A stretch of 64,000 bases of DNA from Sphingomonas sp. S-NIH.Pt15_0812 (GCF_003951315.1 NZ_QLJH01000005.1:1-64000); one strand, 5' to 3'. Positions 1 to 9,540 are shown, counted from the first letter of the stretch. The notes: generated by a model not told the origin, from the sequence alone. Translations and numbers: made by a program.

Positions 1-111
1 GCCGCTCGCACCCGCGACGACCTGTACCGCGCCATCGGTGCCGCCATCGACACCTTCACGCCTGCCGAGTGCGCCAACTACTTCGCCGCTGCAGGATATG
101 ATGCGTACTGA
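1..111 (+). CDS. IS630-family transposase, C-terminal fragment (5' part outside window)
   Basis: An open frame enters from the left edge and stops at a TGA ending at 111. Its last 36 residues end in TPAECANYFAAAGYDAY, which I recognise as the usual C-terminal tail of IS630-type DDE transposases (FTPxECANYFxxxGY). The DDE catalytic part lies outside the window, so intactness cannot be judged. The IS630 end and an IS5 element follow immediately. Confidence 0.8.
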   Translation, partial: AARTRDDLYRAIGAAIDTFTPAECANYFAAAGYDAY

Positions 112-126
112 TCGGAATCTGCTCTA
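112..126. repeat. Probable right end of the IS630-like element
   Basis: The 15 bases after the transposase stop read, on the minus strand, TAGAGCAGATTCCGA. This resembles IS630-type terminal repeats that begin at a TA target dinucleotide. The final TA (125-126) coincides with the left edge of the IS5 element. The matching left end is not in the window, so this is an inference. Confidence 0.45.
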
Positions 127-127
127 G

Positions 128-962
128 GGTCCGGACTCATAACCACCAGATGACTGCGGCCGCTAAGGCGATGGTTGCCATGAAGTTTTTGATGTTGCGA
201 TCAAAGGGGGTTGCGATGCGCCTCCAGTCCTTGAGGCGGCAGAACATGCGCTCGATGACATTTCGCTGTTTGTAGATGGTGCGGTCGTAGTCGTACTGGA
301 CCTTGCGGTTGCGCCGCGGCGGGATGACGGCCTGGGTGCCGCGCTCGTCGAGCCATTCGCGCAACGCCTGGCTGTCGTATCCCTTGTCGGCGACGAGTTC
401 GGCGGATGGTGGCAGTGCAGCGATGCAGGCCTTGGCGACCTTGCAGTCGTGGACGTTTCCCGGCGTCAGCAGGAGGACATGAGGGCGGCCCCTGGCGTCG
501 CAGACGGCATGGACCTTGGTGTTCCGACCGCCTTTGGTGCGGCAGATACCATGGGCCAAGCCCCCCTTTTCCGCCGCCTGCACAGCGGTGCACCTTGATG
601 CAACTGCTGTCGATGAAAGGCCGGTCCGGTACACCGTCCGCACCTGCGAGCGCGCTGAAGATGCCATCCCAGACACCGCGTCCGGCCCAGCGCACGAAGC
701 GGTTGTACAGCGTCTTCTTCGGCCCGTACACGTCCGCGCAGTCCGCCCAGCGCCCTCCACAGCGCAGCGCATGCACGATCCCGCTCAGTACACGGCGATC
801 ATCCACCCGTGCCTTGCCGCGCACGTCGGTCGGCAGCAGTGGAGCGATCCGCTCCCACTGCGCATCCGAAAACCAGAAGAAATCTGACATCGCACCACCT
901 CCCCACAGAGGCAGTGAATCACCATCAGGCACACAACCAAAGACCGTTATTGGCTCCGGACC
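128..962 (-). mobile_element. IS5-family (IS427-group) insertion sequence, about 835 bp
   Basis: Short terminal inverted repeats bound the transposase: GGTCCGGA at 128-135 and its complement at 955-962. The match can be extended to TAGGGTCCGGA at 125-135 against 955-965. Flanking CTAG (124-127) and CTAA (963-966) fit the YTAR target duplication of the IS427 group, although the two copies are not identical. The element sits exactly between the IS630 end and an IS3 remnant. Exact ends are ambiguous by 2-3 bases because the repeat and target overlap. Confidence 0.8.
137..890 (-). CDS. IS5-family transposase in two overlapping frames (probable programmed frameshift)
   Basis: The upstream frame starts at the ATG at 890 (MSDFFWFSDAQWERIAPLLP) and carries the N-terminal DUF4096-like domain and the first catalytic Asp region (FIDSSCIKVHR). 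The other frame carries the rest of the DDE domain (ELVADKGYDSQAL, then NVIERMFCRLKDWRR) and stops at 137. The frames meet at an AAAAGGGGGG run on the minus strand (570 to 561), a typical slippery tract of this group. Moving between frames needs a +1 shift. Both halves look intact, so the element may still be active. A simple frameshift mutation is the alternative. Confidence 0.85.
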
Positions 963-965
963 CTA

Positions 966-1525
966 AAAAAAGCCGCCGGCATCTTTGCGGAGATGCCGCG
1001 GTGAAGTTCGCCTTTATGGAGCAGCATGGGTCCACCTGGCCGGTGAACGTCATGTGCCGCATGCTCGGTGTGTCGCGCAGCGGCTATTACGACTGGCGCG
1101 CTCGCGCACGGAGCGCGCGATCCTGGCGTTGCTCACCGACGTGCGTCGTCTCCAGGCGCGCCATCAGGGACGATACGGAGCGCCCAGGATGCATGCCGCC
1201 CTGCGGGCGGAAGGCCATCGGTGCAGCCGTGGCCGCGTCGAGCGGCTGATGCGGCGACACCGCATCCGCGCGCTGGCCGGGCGCCGGTTCCGGCCATGCA
1301 CCACCGACAGCCGCCACTATCTGCCGGTCGCTCCGAACCTGCTGGCACACCGCTTCGTGGCAAACGCACCGAACCGGATCTGGCTTGCGGACATCACCTA
1401 CATCGCCACCGGCGAGGGCCGGCTGTATCTCGCGGCCGTCCTCGACTTGGCGACCCGCGAGATCGTCGGTTGGGCGATGCGCGACCATATGCGGACCAAG
1501 CTGCCGCTTGCCGCGCTGATGGTCG
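966..1525 (+). pseudogene. IS3-family transposase remnant (end of orfA, frameshifted and truncated orfB)
   Basis: The end of orfA is readable up to a TGA at 1001-1004 (LKKAAGIFAEMPR). An orfB start (GTG 1001) overlaps it and reads VKFAFMEQH, then VNVMCRMLGVSRSGYYDW. Near 1100 the frame shifts and resumes as LALLTDVRRLQARHQGRYG, then NRIWLADITYIATGEG (rve integrase fold, first catalytic Asp) and LDLATREIVGWAM. Homology stops near 1520, before the remaining catalytic residues. The IS5 element abuts its 5' side inside orfA. Dead element. Confidence 0.8.
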
Positions 1526-1842
1526 GGGAGCGGGCGACGATACGGTTGTCGCAGCGAAAGGCTCGGCGTTGGCGGGCCGGGTGGCGGCAGGGGGCGGCAT
1601 TCTCGAAATCGGGGGCCTGGATGCCGGCGATGCGGATGTGCTCGCCGGTGCGGCACCAGAGGGGCTAACTCCGTTGTCAGCGCGAATCATGGAGCAGGTG
1701 AACGGCGTCAGCATGAACAACTTACAAATCGCCTGACCTGCTTATCGCTGGACCGCTTTGCGCTACGTACGGGAACGTGATCCGGATGTCGGAATGCTCC
1801 ACCCCGATGGCGCGCGTCCGCATGAAGATCAAGGTTGGGTGT
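1526..1842. other. No recognisable gene; junk flanking the IS3 remnant
   Basis: About 320 bases between the truncated transposase and a response regulator. A frame continues to a stop at 1736 (VVAAKGSALAGRVAAGGGIL and onward), but I do not recognise it and it starts inside the transposase remnant. I see no tRNA, terminator or repeat. Confidence 0.4.
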
Positions 1843-2262
1843 TCAGAAGGTCGGCTGAACCGATGCCGCTCCCCCTCGCGGCCACGAACTACCCCGCAAT
1901 GCATCGTCAGCAGACTTGAGCAATTCATCCCCCCGGTACGGCTTCTGCAGGACCGGCACGTCCTGATAGGCGCCGTTCAAGCCTGCCCGGCCGTAACCGG
2001 TCGCGAAGATGAAGGGGGTCCCCCGGGCCCGCAGCAGATCGGCGACGGGGTAGCTCCGGTCTTCGCCCAGATTGACGTCGAGGATACCAAGCTCCACCTC
2101 GTCGTCATCCGCCAGCATCATGGCCTCGTCCAGGCGCATCGCGAGAAGCACCTCGCATCCCGCGTCAAGCAGCAAGTCTTCCGCCAGGGCCGCAACCAGG
2201 CTCTCATCCTCGACGAGAAGAATGCGACGGCCATTGAGGGAATGGGGGGGCATCATGGTCAT
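1843..2262 (-). CDS. Single-domain response regulator, FATGUY-type
   Basis: A 139-residue CheY-like receiver with no output domain. Acidic residues are in ILLVEDE (14-20), the phosphoacceptor is Asp62 (LDVNLG), FATGY is at 86-90 and the conserved Lys is 107 (LQKPY). The FATGY signature with a following Lys-Pro marks the FATGUY family, to which SdrG of the sphingomonad general stress response belongs. Its ATG overlaps the stop of the upstream HWE kinase by 4 bp (ATGA), so the two are translationally coupled and very probably a cognate pair. Role in the PhyR/NepR/EcfG pathway is inferred. Confidence 0.88.
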   Translation of the reverse strand: MTMMPPHSLNGRRILLVEDESLVAALAEDLLLDAGCEVLLAMRLDEAMMLADDDEVELGILDVNLGEDRSYPVADLLRARGTPFIFATGYGRAGLNGAYQDVPVLQKPYRGDELLKSADDALRGSSWPRGGAASVQPTF

Positions 2263-3326
2263 GACGCTGTGCCCGTCGCTGTTTCTGATATGGCGACGTC
2301 AGCCCTGCCCGGATGCGGAAGACCGAGATCCATCTGGCACACCAGCCCGGATGGACGGTATTGGAGCTGGATTGATCCATCGAACTCCATGGAGACCTGA
2401 CGCTCCAGAAGACGCGTGCCAAAACCCTTCCGGGTCGGCACCTCGACTTGCGGCCCGCCGACTTCCTCCCAGCGCATCGCAAGGCGCTCGCCTCCCGCCG
2501 CCTGCCGCCTGACCTGCCACTCGATACGGACCAATCCATCGGGCACCGACAGGGCGCCGTATTTGACGGCGTTGGTGGCCAGTTCGTGGATCACCATGGA
2601 AAGCGAAACCACCATTTTGGGTGCGAGCGGGTGATCGACCCCGTCGAGTTCGAAGCGACCGGGCGCTTGGTAGGCGGCAATCGCCGTCTCGATGGCGGTA
2701 TAGAGGCTGGCTCCTGTCCACCCCTCCTTCGTCAGGACATTGTGCGCGCCTGAAAGGGCAACCAGCCGGCCTTCAAAGGCCTGTCGCGCATCCGCGTCGG
2801 CTCCCTTCAACGACTGGTAGGCGATCGACTGGACGGCCGAGAGCGTGTTCTTCACGCGGTGGTTCAGTTCGTCGATCAACAGGCGCTGACGCTCCCGCGC
2901 GGCCTTCTCGTCGCGGATATCGCGAACCTCGATGATCGTGCCGATCGTTCTCGACGCCTCGTCACGAATGGGGCTGGCGGTGAAGGCGACCGGATAGAAG
3001 CTCCCGTCCTTGTGGACGAAGGTTTCCTCCCCCTGGGTCTGGTTATGCTCGGGGAAGGCGCGATCGATCGCACATTCGGCAAGCGGGAAGTGCGAACCGT
3101 CCGGTCGCGTATGGTGGACGATGTCATGGAGCGGGCGATCCAGCGACAGCACCTCGTCCAGCGTGAATCCGGTCAGCTTCTCGGCCGCGCGGTTCATGTA
3201 GATACATTGCTGCCGCTCATCCATCAGGATGATCGAGACGGAGGCGTTGTTGAGAACGGCATCCAGTCGACGTTGCGTGTCGCCAAGCTGTCCGACTTCA
3301 GCACCGCTCGCACCCTTCAATCCCAT
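2259..3326 (-). CDS. PAS-HWE sensor histidine kinase
   Basis: A cytoplasmic kinase of about 355 residues. A PAS domain spans roughly 20-140 (NNASVSIILMDE, then VHKDGSFYPVAFTASPI). The HWE/HisKA_2 dimerisation box DELNHRVKN has the phosphorylatable His at 156. A HATPase region with HELATNAVKYGAL follows, and GFGTRLLERQ lies near the C-terminus. No transmembrane segment. I chose the ATG at 3326 because GAGGGG precedes it by about 5 bases; the frame is open further upstream and an ATG at 3353 is an alternative. It overlaps the FATGY response regulator by 4 bp. PAS ligand unknown. Confidence 0.9.
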   Translation of the reverse strand: MGLKGASGAEVGQLGDTQRRLDAVLNNASVSIILMDERQQCIYMNRAAEKLTGFTLDEVLSLDRPLHDIVHHTRPDGSHFPLAECAIDRAFPEHNQTQGEETFVHKDGSFYPVAFTASPIRDEASRTIGTIIEVRDIRDEKAARERQRLLIDELNHRVKNTLSAVQSIAYQSLKGADADARQAFEGRLVALSGAHNVLTKEGWTGASLYTAIETAIAAYQAPGRFELDGVDHPLAPKMVVSLSMVIHELATNAVKYGALSVPDGLVRIEWQVRRQAAGGERLAMRWEEVGGPQVEVPTRKGFGTRLLERQVSMEFDGSIQLQYRPSGLVCQMDLGLPHPGRADVAISETATGTAS

Positions 3327-4009
3327 GCCTGCCCCTCGAACTTGTGTCGCCATCTTCCAACCATATGGGATTATACAAACCTCGCAACCGGTTAGACCCT
3401 GGATGGTTGCAATCGGTTTAAATGCGTTGCCTGCGAGGTCGCGTATGAGGGACGATAGTGCACCAACGCGGTGCGCCGCGAACGACACATACCTATGAAG
3501 TTGAGCAGGATGGCACCAAGCCAGATGAAACCGCATCGGTATGTGCAACGCCAAGTCGGCACCCAGGCACGATGCTCGGCGCCGCGTCGGTGGACGTGCT
3601 TGCGGAGATTGTCACCGGTCAACTCAGCGGTGATGTCTTTGCCGATCCGCTAACCATGCGCCTCCTGCACCTCGACGCCTTTGGCCTCCCGAAGCGGGTC
3701 GAGGCTGATCCTGCCGTCGCCACGCCAATCTGCGCCCGGTCGACGTCGCGCCCGATCACACCGATGCGGATTAGCCGGGCGATCCGTTGGCGTATGGGGG
3801 GTGCCGATGCGTGGCCGTATGCCCCGGCTGATGCGGCATCCCGTGGGGGGCATCCAATCGCCTGGGCATTCGACGTCGACTGCGGTGGCGACCCAGGGGG
3901 TGGTGCCGGATAGTCCGTCCGCCCCGCCTCTGCTTTCCGCTCTTATGGAGGCGGTGGCCCGGCGAAATCTATCCCGCCCCGGCGCCAGGCAGCGAACCGA
4001 ACCTGTGTC
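3327..4009. other. Gene-poor stretch, no supported feature
   Basis: About 680 bases upstream of the PAS-HWE kinase. The first 100 bases contain a TATAAT-like sequence on the minus strand near 3370 that could belong to the kinase promoter, without a good -35. Several frames are open by chance because of high GC, but none has a recognisable domain or a convincing start. Confidence 0.4.
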
Positions 4010-4219
4010 CTACCGCTTCACCACAGGCTGATCGACCAACCGTTCCAAATCCTCCCTCACCGCCTCCAACGCGATGACGATGTCGATTACCTCGCCTCTG
4101 AATATCAGATCGATGGCCGCAACCAGACCGTCGTTCAGCTCGGCCGACGCGGGCATCAGCGTGCAGCATGGATGTCCGGATGTGTTCTCGTCAGCGGATG
4201 ATCGCCAAATCCGATCCAC
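4010..4219 (-). CDS. Small hypothetical protein
   Basis: A 69-residue frame, or 47 residues if started at the ATG at 4153. The C-terminal 45 residues (AAIDLIFRGEVIDIVIALE, then VREDLERLVDQPVVKR) look like an acidic amphipathic helical protein, and their codons are G/C-ending as in real genes here. The N-terminal part looks less protein-like, so the internal start may be right. No clear ribosome-binding site. Divergent from the kinase at 4311. Function unknown. Confidence 0.45.
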   Translation of the reverse strand: MDRIWRSSADENTSGHPCCTLMPASAELNDGLVAAIDLIFRGEVIDIVIALEAVREDLERLVDQPVVKR

Positions 4220-4310
4220 CTGCCAACGCTTATCGCGCGATAGGCCTGCATTCCGGATGTGCTATGGCATTGCAGACAAGCAGAACGAGGTCCTGCACTG
4301 GACGATTCAC

Positions 4311-6083
4311 ATGCCGCGTAGCAAGACCATCCCTGCCATCGACCGCCTGCTGTCAAGGTCATTACAGTATAGATTGAGTCAACCACTGCGTTTCGTCGTC
4401 GCCACGGCTGCGGTCCTGGTAGTGGCGTTGTTCCGGGCGTTCGTCGTGACGTCGATCCTGCCGTGGCTGCTTTTCGTTCCGGCAATCCTGGCGATCGGCC
4501 TGATGCTGGGACGCGTGCCCAGCGTCTACGCCTGTGTCCTGGCAACGGCCGTCGCAGCCATCTCAATCGCAAATCCCGATCAACCATATTGGCTGACCGA
4601 CGTGCAATGGGTCGCCAGCCTCATCTTCCTGGCGATTTCCGTTGGCGTCGGGATGCTTGCGGCCGAACTCCACGCAGCCTTTGCCCGCGCACAGAGCCTG
4701 ACCCTCGAAAAGGACGACGCGCTCGCCCGTTTGTCGGATCGCGAATCCTTCCTCTCCAGCGTCCTTGCCAGTTCGACCGACTGCATCAAGATCCTCGATC
4801 TCGACGCGCGCCTGACCTTCATGTCCGAAGGTGGGCAGAAGATCATGGAGGTCAGCGACTTCAACGCGATCGCGGGATGCCCCTGGCCCGATTTCTGGCA
4901 AGGCAGAGGCAATGTGGAGGCGCGCGCCGCCGTCGCCGCCGCAAAGGCAGGCGAAAGCAGCAGCTTCGTCGGCAATGCCTCCACCATGGCGGGTACGCCG
5001 AAATGGTGGCACGTCGCCGTCAGCCCGGTACGCGGGCCGGACGGCGCCCCGACCGGCATCTTGTCGGTGTCCCGTGACATCACGGCCATCCGCGAGGCGC
5101 AGGAGGAAAGCAGTCGTCTGCAACGCGTGGTCGAGAACAGCACCGATTTCATCGGCCTGGCCAGTATGGACGGCACCGTCTTCTCCCTGAACGATGCCGG
5201 CCTGGACCTGGTCGGCCTGGACCGGTCGGCGCTCAATGCCGTGGTCATCGCCGACTTCTTCCCGCCGGAAGAGGCGGAGATCGTAGAGGCGCAGGTGCTT
5301 CCCGCCGTCCAGAACGAAGGCAATTGGTCCGGCGAACGCCTGTTCCGTCACTTCCGAACCGGCGAACTGATCCCGGTCTTGTACACCGTCTTCTCCGTGT
5401 TCGACACGGACGGCACCCAGATCGGCTACGGCACGGTCACGCGCGACAATCGCGAACGCCACAAGGCGCGCGAACAGCAGCAGCTGCTGAACGACGAACT
5501 CAGCCACCGGCTGAAAAACGTGCTGGCGGTCGTGCAGTCGGTCGCGGCGCAGACCCTGCGGCAATCGACCGATCTCTCTGCCGCGAATGACGCGCTCGCG
5601 GCGCGCCTCACCGCCCTGGCGCAAGCCACGGATGTCCTCACCGCCAAATCCTGGGCGGCGGCCGATCTGCACGAGATCATCCGGCGGACCCTGGCACCCC
5701 ATGGCTTCAGTGATCGCATCCGGATGCAAGGACCCGCGATTGTGCTCGATCCGCAGATCACGTTGGCCTTCGGACTGGCGTTGCACGAGCTGGCCACGAA
5801 CGCCGGCAAATATGGGGCGATGTCGACGGACGCTGGACATGTCGATCTTACCTGGAACGTGACGCATGGATCGATCGGCGAAAAGCCACGTTTTCGTCTT
5901 ATATGGCAGGAGGTTGACGGGCCTATAGTGCGCCCTCCAACCCGCCAGGGCTTCGGGCAGCGGATGATCGAACGATCCCTGCGCTCCTACTTTAAAGGGA
6001 CCGCAAAGCTCGACTTCCCGTCGAGCGGTCTTGTGTTCACCTTGGACGCCCCGTTGGGCGACAATGGGAAGGTTTGCGAGTAA
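4311..6083 (+). CDS. Membrane-bound double-PAS HWE sensor histidine kinase
   Basis: 590 residues from the ATG at 4311. Hydrophobic segments at about 26-45, 47-66, 70-88 and 99-120 form a four-helix membrane domain resembling the DUF4118 module of KdpD-type sensors. Two PAS domains follow (about 145-262, DCIKILDLDARLTF; and 268-385, DFIGLASMDGTVFSLN). The HWE box DELSHRLKN has His399. HELATNAGKYGAM and QGFGQRMIERS belong to the ATPase domain. The frame is open to 4074, and an ATG at 4257 is a possible earlier start. A response regulator follows 5 bp after the stop, so the pair is likely an operon. Confidence 0.88.
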   Translation: MPRSKTIPAIDRLLSRSLQYRLSQPLRFVVATAAVLVVALFRAFVVTSILPWLLFVPAILAIGLMLGRVPSVYACVLATAVAAISIANPDQPYWLTDVQWVASLIFLAISVGVGMLAAELHAAFARAQSLTLEKDDALARLSDRESFLSSVLASSTDCIKILDLDARLTFMSEGGQKIMEVSDFNAIAGCPWPDFWQGRGNVEARAAVAAAKAGESSSFVGNASTMAGTPKWWHVAVSPVRGPDGAPTGILSVSRDITAIREAQEESSRLQRVVENSTDFIGLASMDGTVFSLNDAGLDLVGLDRSALNAVVIADFFPPEEAEIVEAQVLPAVQNEGNWSGERLFRHFRTGELIPVLYTVFSVFDTDGTQIGYGTVTRDNRERHKAREQQQLLNDELSHRLKNVLAVVQSVAAQTLRQSTDLSAANDALAARLTALAQATDVLTAKSWAAADLHEIIRRTLAPHGFSDRIRMQGPAIVLDPQITLAFGLALHELATNAGKYGAMSTDAGHVDLTWNVTHGSIGEKPRFRLIWQEVDGPIVRPPTRQGFGQRMIERSLRSYFKGTAKLDFPSSGLVFTLDAPLGDNGKVCE

Positions 6084-6088
6084 GCGTC

Positions 6089-6466
6089 ATGGGTCAGAGC
6101 AAGCCTATCACCACCAGGTCCATCCTCATCGTCGAGGATGAGGCGTTGATCCGGTTCGACCTGATCGACTTCTTCGAGGATGCCGGCTTTCGCGTGTTCG
6201 AGGCGGCCGATGCGGACGAGGCGATCGAAATTCTGGAGCGGGAACGCACCATCCGCGTCGTCCTCACCGATATTCAGATGCCCGGCTCCCTGGATGGCCT
6301 CAACCTGGCCCATTATGTCCGCGACCGGTTTCCGCCCACTGCACTGATCGTCACCTCGGGCGCGCTGAGCCCGCGCCCGGCCGATATGCCGATCGACAGC
6401 TTCTTCGTTCCGAAACCGATGAACACCCGCAACGTCCTGGCGCAGATCGAACGGCTGATCGGCTGA
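6089..6466 (+). CDS. Single-domain response regulator
   Basis: A 125-residue CheY-like receiver with acidic residues in ILIVEDE (12-18), phosphoacceptor Asp61 (LTDIQMPG) and a Lys in FVPKPM. It starts 5 bp after the membrane HWE kinase, so it is the probable cognate partner. Unlike the regulators at 1843 and 58809, the switch region reads LIVTSGA, so it is not FATGUY-type. A TTG at 6074 is a possible alternative start; the ATG at 6089 fits the family length better. Confidence 0.87.
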   Translation: MGQSKPITTRSILIVEDEALIRFDLIDFFEDAGFRVFEAADADEAIEILERERTIRVVLTDIQMPGSLDGLNLAHYVRDRFPPTALIVTSGALSPRPADMPIDSFFVPKPMNTRNVLAQIERLIG

Positions 6467-6544
6467 AATCCTAAAACTACGAACATGGTGTACCAGGGCG
6501 GAGACCTCCTCCGCCGCCCATCATGTCCCCTCATGGGAGATACA

Positions 6545-6568
6545 GGGCGTGAGCCGATCCTCACGCCC
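6545..6568. terminator. Hairpin between convergent genes
   Basis: A 9-bp perfect stem, GGGCGTGAG (6545-6553) with CTCACGCCC (6560-6568) and a 6-base loop. It lies between the response regulator stop and the convergent receptor pseudogene stop. There is no clear T-tract on either side, so termination is possible but not certain. Confidence 0.45.
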
Positions 6569-6578
6569 CATGTCCCCG

Positions 6579-9023
6579 TCAGAAGGCGACCCGCACCGAA
6601 AGCGAAGTCGTCCGCGCGTTGATGGTCCGCGCCGGCACGATGCCATTCGCCGGGATCACACCATCCTCGGCCTCGGTAAAGCCCAAGGCGTTGAACAGGT
6701 TGTTGCTGTTCAACGAAACCAGGATACGGTCGGTCGCACGGAACTGCGCGAAGGCGTTCACCACCATATAGCCGGGCAGATTCAGCTGGTTGCTGTCCTG
6801 CGCATAGCTGCTGGTCGTGCCGACCACGTTCGCGCCGATCGTGACGCGGTCCCGATCGACCTGCGGCGTCGCCTGGAAGATAGCCGGGCCTGACGGCGCG
6901 GCGGATTGCCGACCAGGCCGCGGTTGAGCGCATCGCTGACGATCTTGGCATCGGTCCAGGTCGCACCGCCGGTCATGTTGAACGGGCCGACGCTATACGC
7001 CCCGTCCAGCTCCAGCCCAGAGGCGCGATATTCACGATCGATGAAGACCTGGCGGGTCGCTTCGTAATTCTGCTCCGCGGTCCGCGCCCAGAAGCCGGTC
7101 AGGGTCACATGCATGCCCTTCTTGCGATATTTCAGGCCCAGCTCCGCCTGGCGCACATGATCGACGGCGGCATCGCGATTAATCAAATGGCCATCGGTCG
7201 TGCTGACCGCCGGGCCGAACAACATCCGGTCGGCATTGGCGCCCCCCCCGCCCGGCTATAGCGGACGAACATGGCGAACGGCTCCGATACGCGGAAGTTG
7301 ATCCCCGACGAATAGGAGAGATAGTATTAACCGCAATCGACCGGCGTCGGGCTGGTCAGCGGGATCACCGCCACACGCCGCTCGGCCGCCGAGATCACGC
7401 CGTCGCCGTTCATGTCCCGCGCCGTGGTGCCGACATGACCGCCGCCCATATCCGATCCGAAGATCGATCCGCGTGCATTGCCGAAATCGTAGCGGACGCT
7501 GGCGCCCAGCGCGAAACGCCCGACCTTGTCGTTCAGCGACCCGGACGGCGCGTTGACATTGTAATCGACGCGGTCGCTGCGAAGACAGCAGCCTCCGAAA
7601 TAGTCCGCCCCGAACGCATAATAGCCGTTCTGAGTCTGCGGCACGCCCGCGGCCTCGACCACATCGACCAGCGCCGCGCGACCATCGTCGCGCACGTCCA
7701 TCAGCGTCGAGGTCCACAGCCAGTCGGTATCGATCGTCTGGCGCGACTTGTAGAAACCGGCGGTCATGGTCAGCTCGCCCTTGCCGATGTCATAAACGCG
7801 GCTGGCGCGCAGGTCGTTGGTGACAATGTCGAGGCTGTTGAGCTTGGTGTCGAACACCACGACGCGCGCAAGCAGACTGTTGCCGTTCGGCCCCGACGGG
7901 TTCGTGATCGCCTGGCCGTTATTGGGGCCGCTGACATAGCGCAACGTCGCTCCCGCGCCGCCCAGTGCCGTGCGGTCGCCGCCGCGCCGTCGACCGCCGA
8001 GGGGAAGTTCGAGATGAACCGGCCCGAGATGTCCAAGTAGCGGAACCGATCGGTCACGGTCCATCCCGACCCCTCGAAGCGCGTCTCGACCACGAAGGCG
8101 TTGACCATCGGATGCTGGCCATCGCGAATATCGTCGACCACCGGATTGTTCTGGCCATCCAGCGTCACGTTGCTGGTGTCGTAGCGCGACAGCAGCGCGT
8201 CGCGGGCGATGCTGAATCCCGGTACGATCCCGTACCGTGGATCGGCGTTGGTGCCGGTCACGTGCACGGGGTTGGGCAGATAGGCCGCCGACCGATCGTT
8301 CAGGAACTTGCCGTAGAAGCGCATATAGCCGCCACGGAATTCCTTGGTGACGTTCAGCTTGATCTGGCCGCCCTTCGTTCCGTCATAGCTGACGCGGCGC
8401 GGCCCCTGGACCTGGTGATAGAAGCCGCCGATATGGAAGCGCAGGGTGTCGGTGAGCTTGGCGCCGTAATCGAAGTCGAGCCGATACTCGCCACAGTCCA
8501 GGCCAGCGGTCGCCATGATCGCGCCGCCCGGCACGTCACCGGTCTTGGAGATCATGTTGATGACCCCGCCGGACGAATTGGACGAGAAGGTCGAGGCGGA
8601 GCCGCCGCGAATGGCATCGACTGACGACACGTTCGTGTCGGCGCGCAGGAATGTGCAGGAAAATGTCGGCATTGTCGAAGGTGATGTCGCGGAATTCGAG
8701 CACCGGCAGGCCGTCTTCCTGCAACTGCAGGAACGTGGCGCCGCCCGACGCGATCGGAAGGCCGCGGATCGCGATATTGGCATTGCCGTCGCCGCCCGAG
8801 CTTTCCGATCGGATGCCGGGGATGTTGCGGAAAATCTCGACGGTCGATCGCGGCCACGTGCGACGGCGGTGACTATGATATCCTTGCCAGCCGTAGTCTC
8901 CTCACCGGCTTGGTCGTTTGTAGATGCGCCATCCGGTGCAGCTTGCGCCTGCGCTTGCGCAGGGATTAGCAGGGCGAAAGGAATGACTGACAGTAGCAGA
9001 TTATGATGAAGCACTTGCCCCAA
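6579..9023 (-). pseudogene. TonB-dependent receptor, broken by several frameshifts and a stop
   Basis: The start at 9023 gives a signal peptide (LLLSVIPFALLIPAQAQAQA) and a TonB-box-like GKDIIVTAV. The plug domain then moves between frames (LQEDGLPVLEFRDITFDNAD near 8690 in one, AIRGGSASTFSSNSSGGVIN in another). Barrel segments continue in different frames (YYAFGADYFGG, then an in-frame TAA at about 7327 in VDCG-stop-YYLSYSSG, then GHLINRDAAVDHVRQAELGL), ending with a normal C-terminus (TTSLSVRVAF) at 6579. I count at least four frame changes and one nonsense codon. An outer-membrane transporter of unknown substrate, now inactive unless the indels are sequencing errors. Confidence 0.85.
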
Positions 9024-9540
9024 GGTATTTTAGCGCCGTCTATCGAGGAAGCACTTGCGACAGATTAAATCCTCGTAATTTTAAAGGGTAGTTTATGGGT
9101 CAATATCGCTGTTGATACAGCTGTAATCGTAACATCAAATTAGTCAAAATCGACATCACATTGTTGAGGGCGGGATTCATTCACGAAATACTGCCGTTTG
9201 GACGGTATATTCTACCGGCCGATGCTCAAAAACGCTGCCTGCTGACTTACCTCGGCAGGAGGGGCGGGATAATGTTTGACCATAGGATCGTTTTCGGGAT
9301 GACGCGCCATCCGTCGCGGCGGCAACCTCGAACGCACCCGCCATCAGAAGATGCGATTGAGGGAGGCCAGCCAAACAGAAATTCGCCGTGACCTGCAACC
9401 GGATCAAGCAAGGCGGTGCATCATGGCGCGACTTCCACAACATGAACCAAATTGGCTTCTAAAACGTCCATTCGAGGCGCTTGTCGCAGATCAGCCAATG
9501 GGCCTATCTAGGCGGCTTGGCCTTCAAGATTGTGGTGACG
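9024..9540. other. AT-richer intergenic region
   Basis: The sequence from about 9060 to 9160 is clearly richer in A/T than the rest of the window and probably holds promoters for the divergent receptor pseudogene and PAS gene. I see no credible gene. It also contains an imperfect dyad (9188-9208), described separately. Confidence 0.4.
9188..9208. promoter_or_regulatory. Imperfect dyad, possible operator
   Basis: ATACTGCCGTTTGG followed by ACGGTAT forms an imperfect palindrome with ATAC/GTAT ends and CCGT/ACGG inner arms. One extra base in the left arm breaks perfect symmetry. It resembles a repressor operator but no adjacent gene encodes an obvious cognate regulator. Confidence 0.2.
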
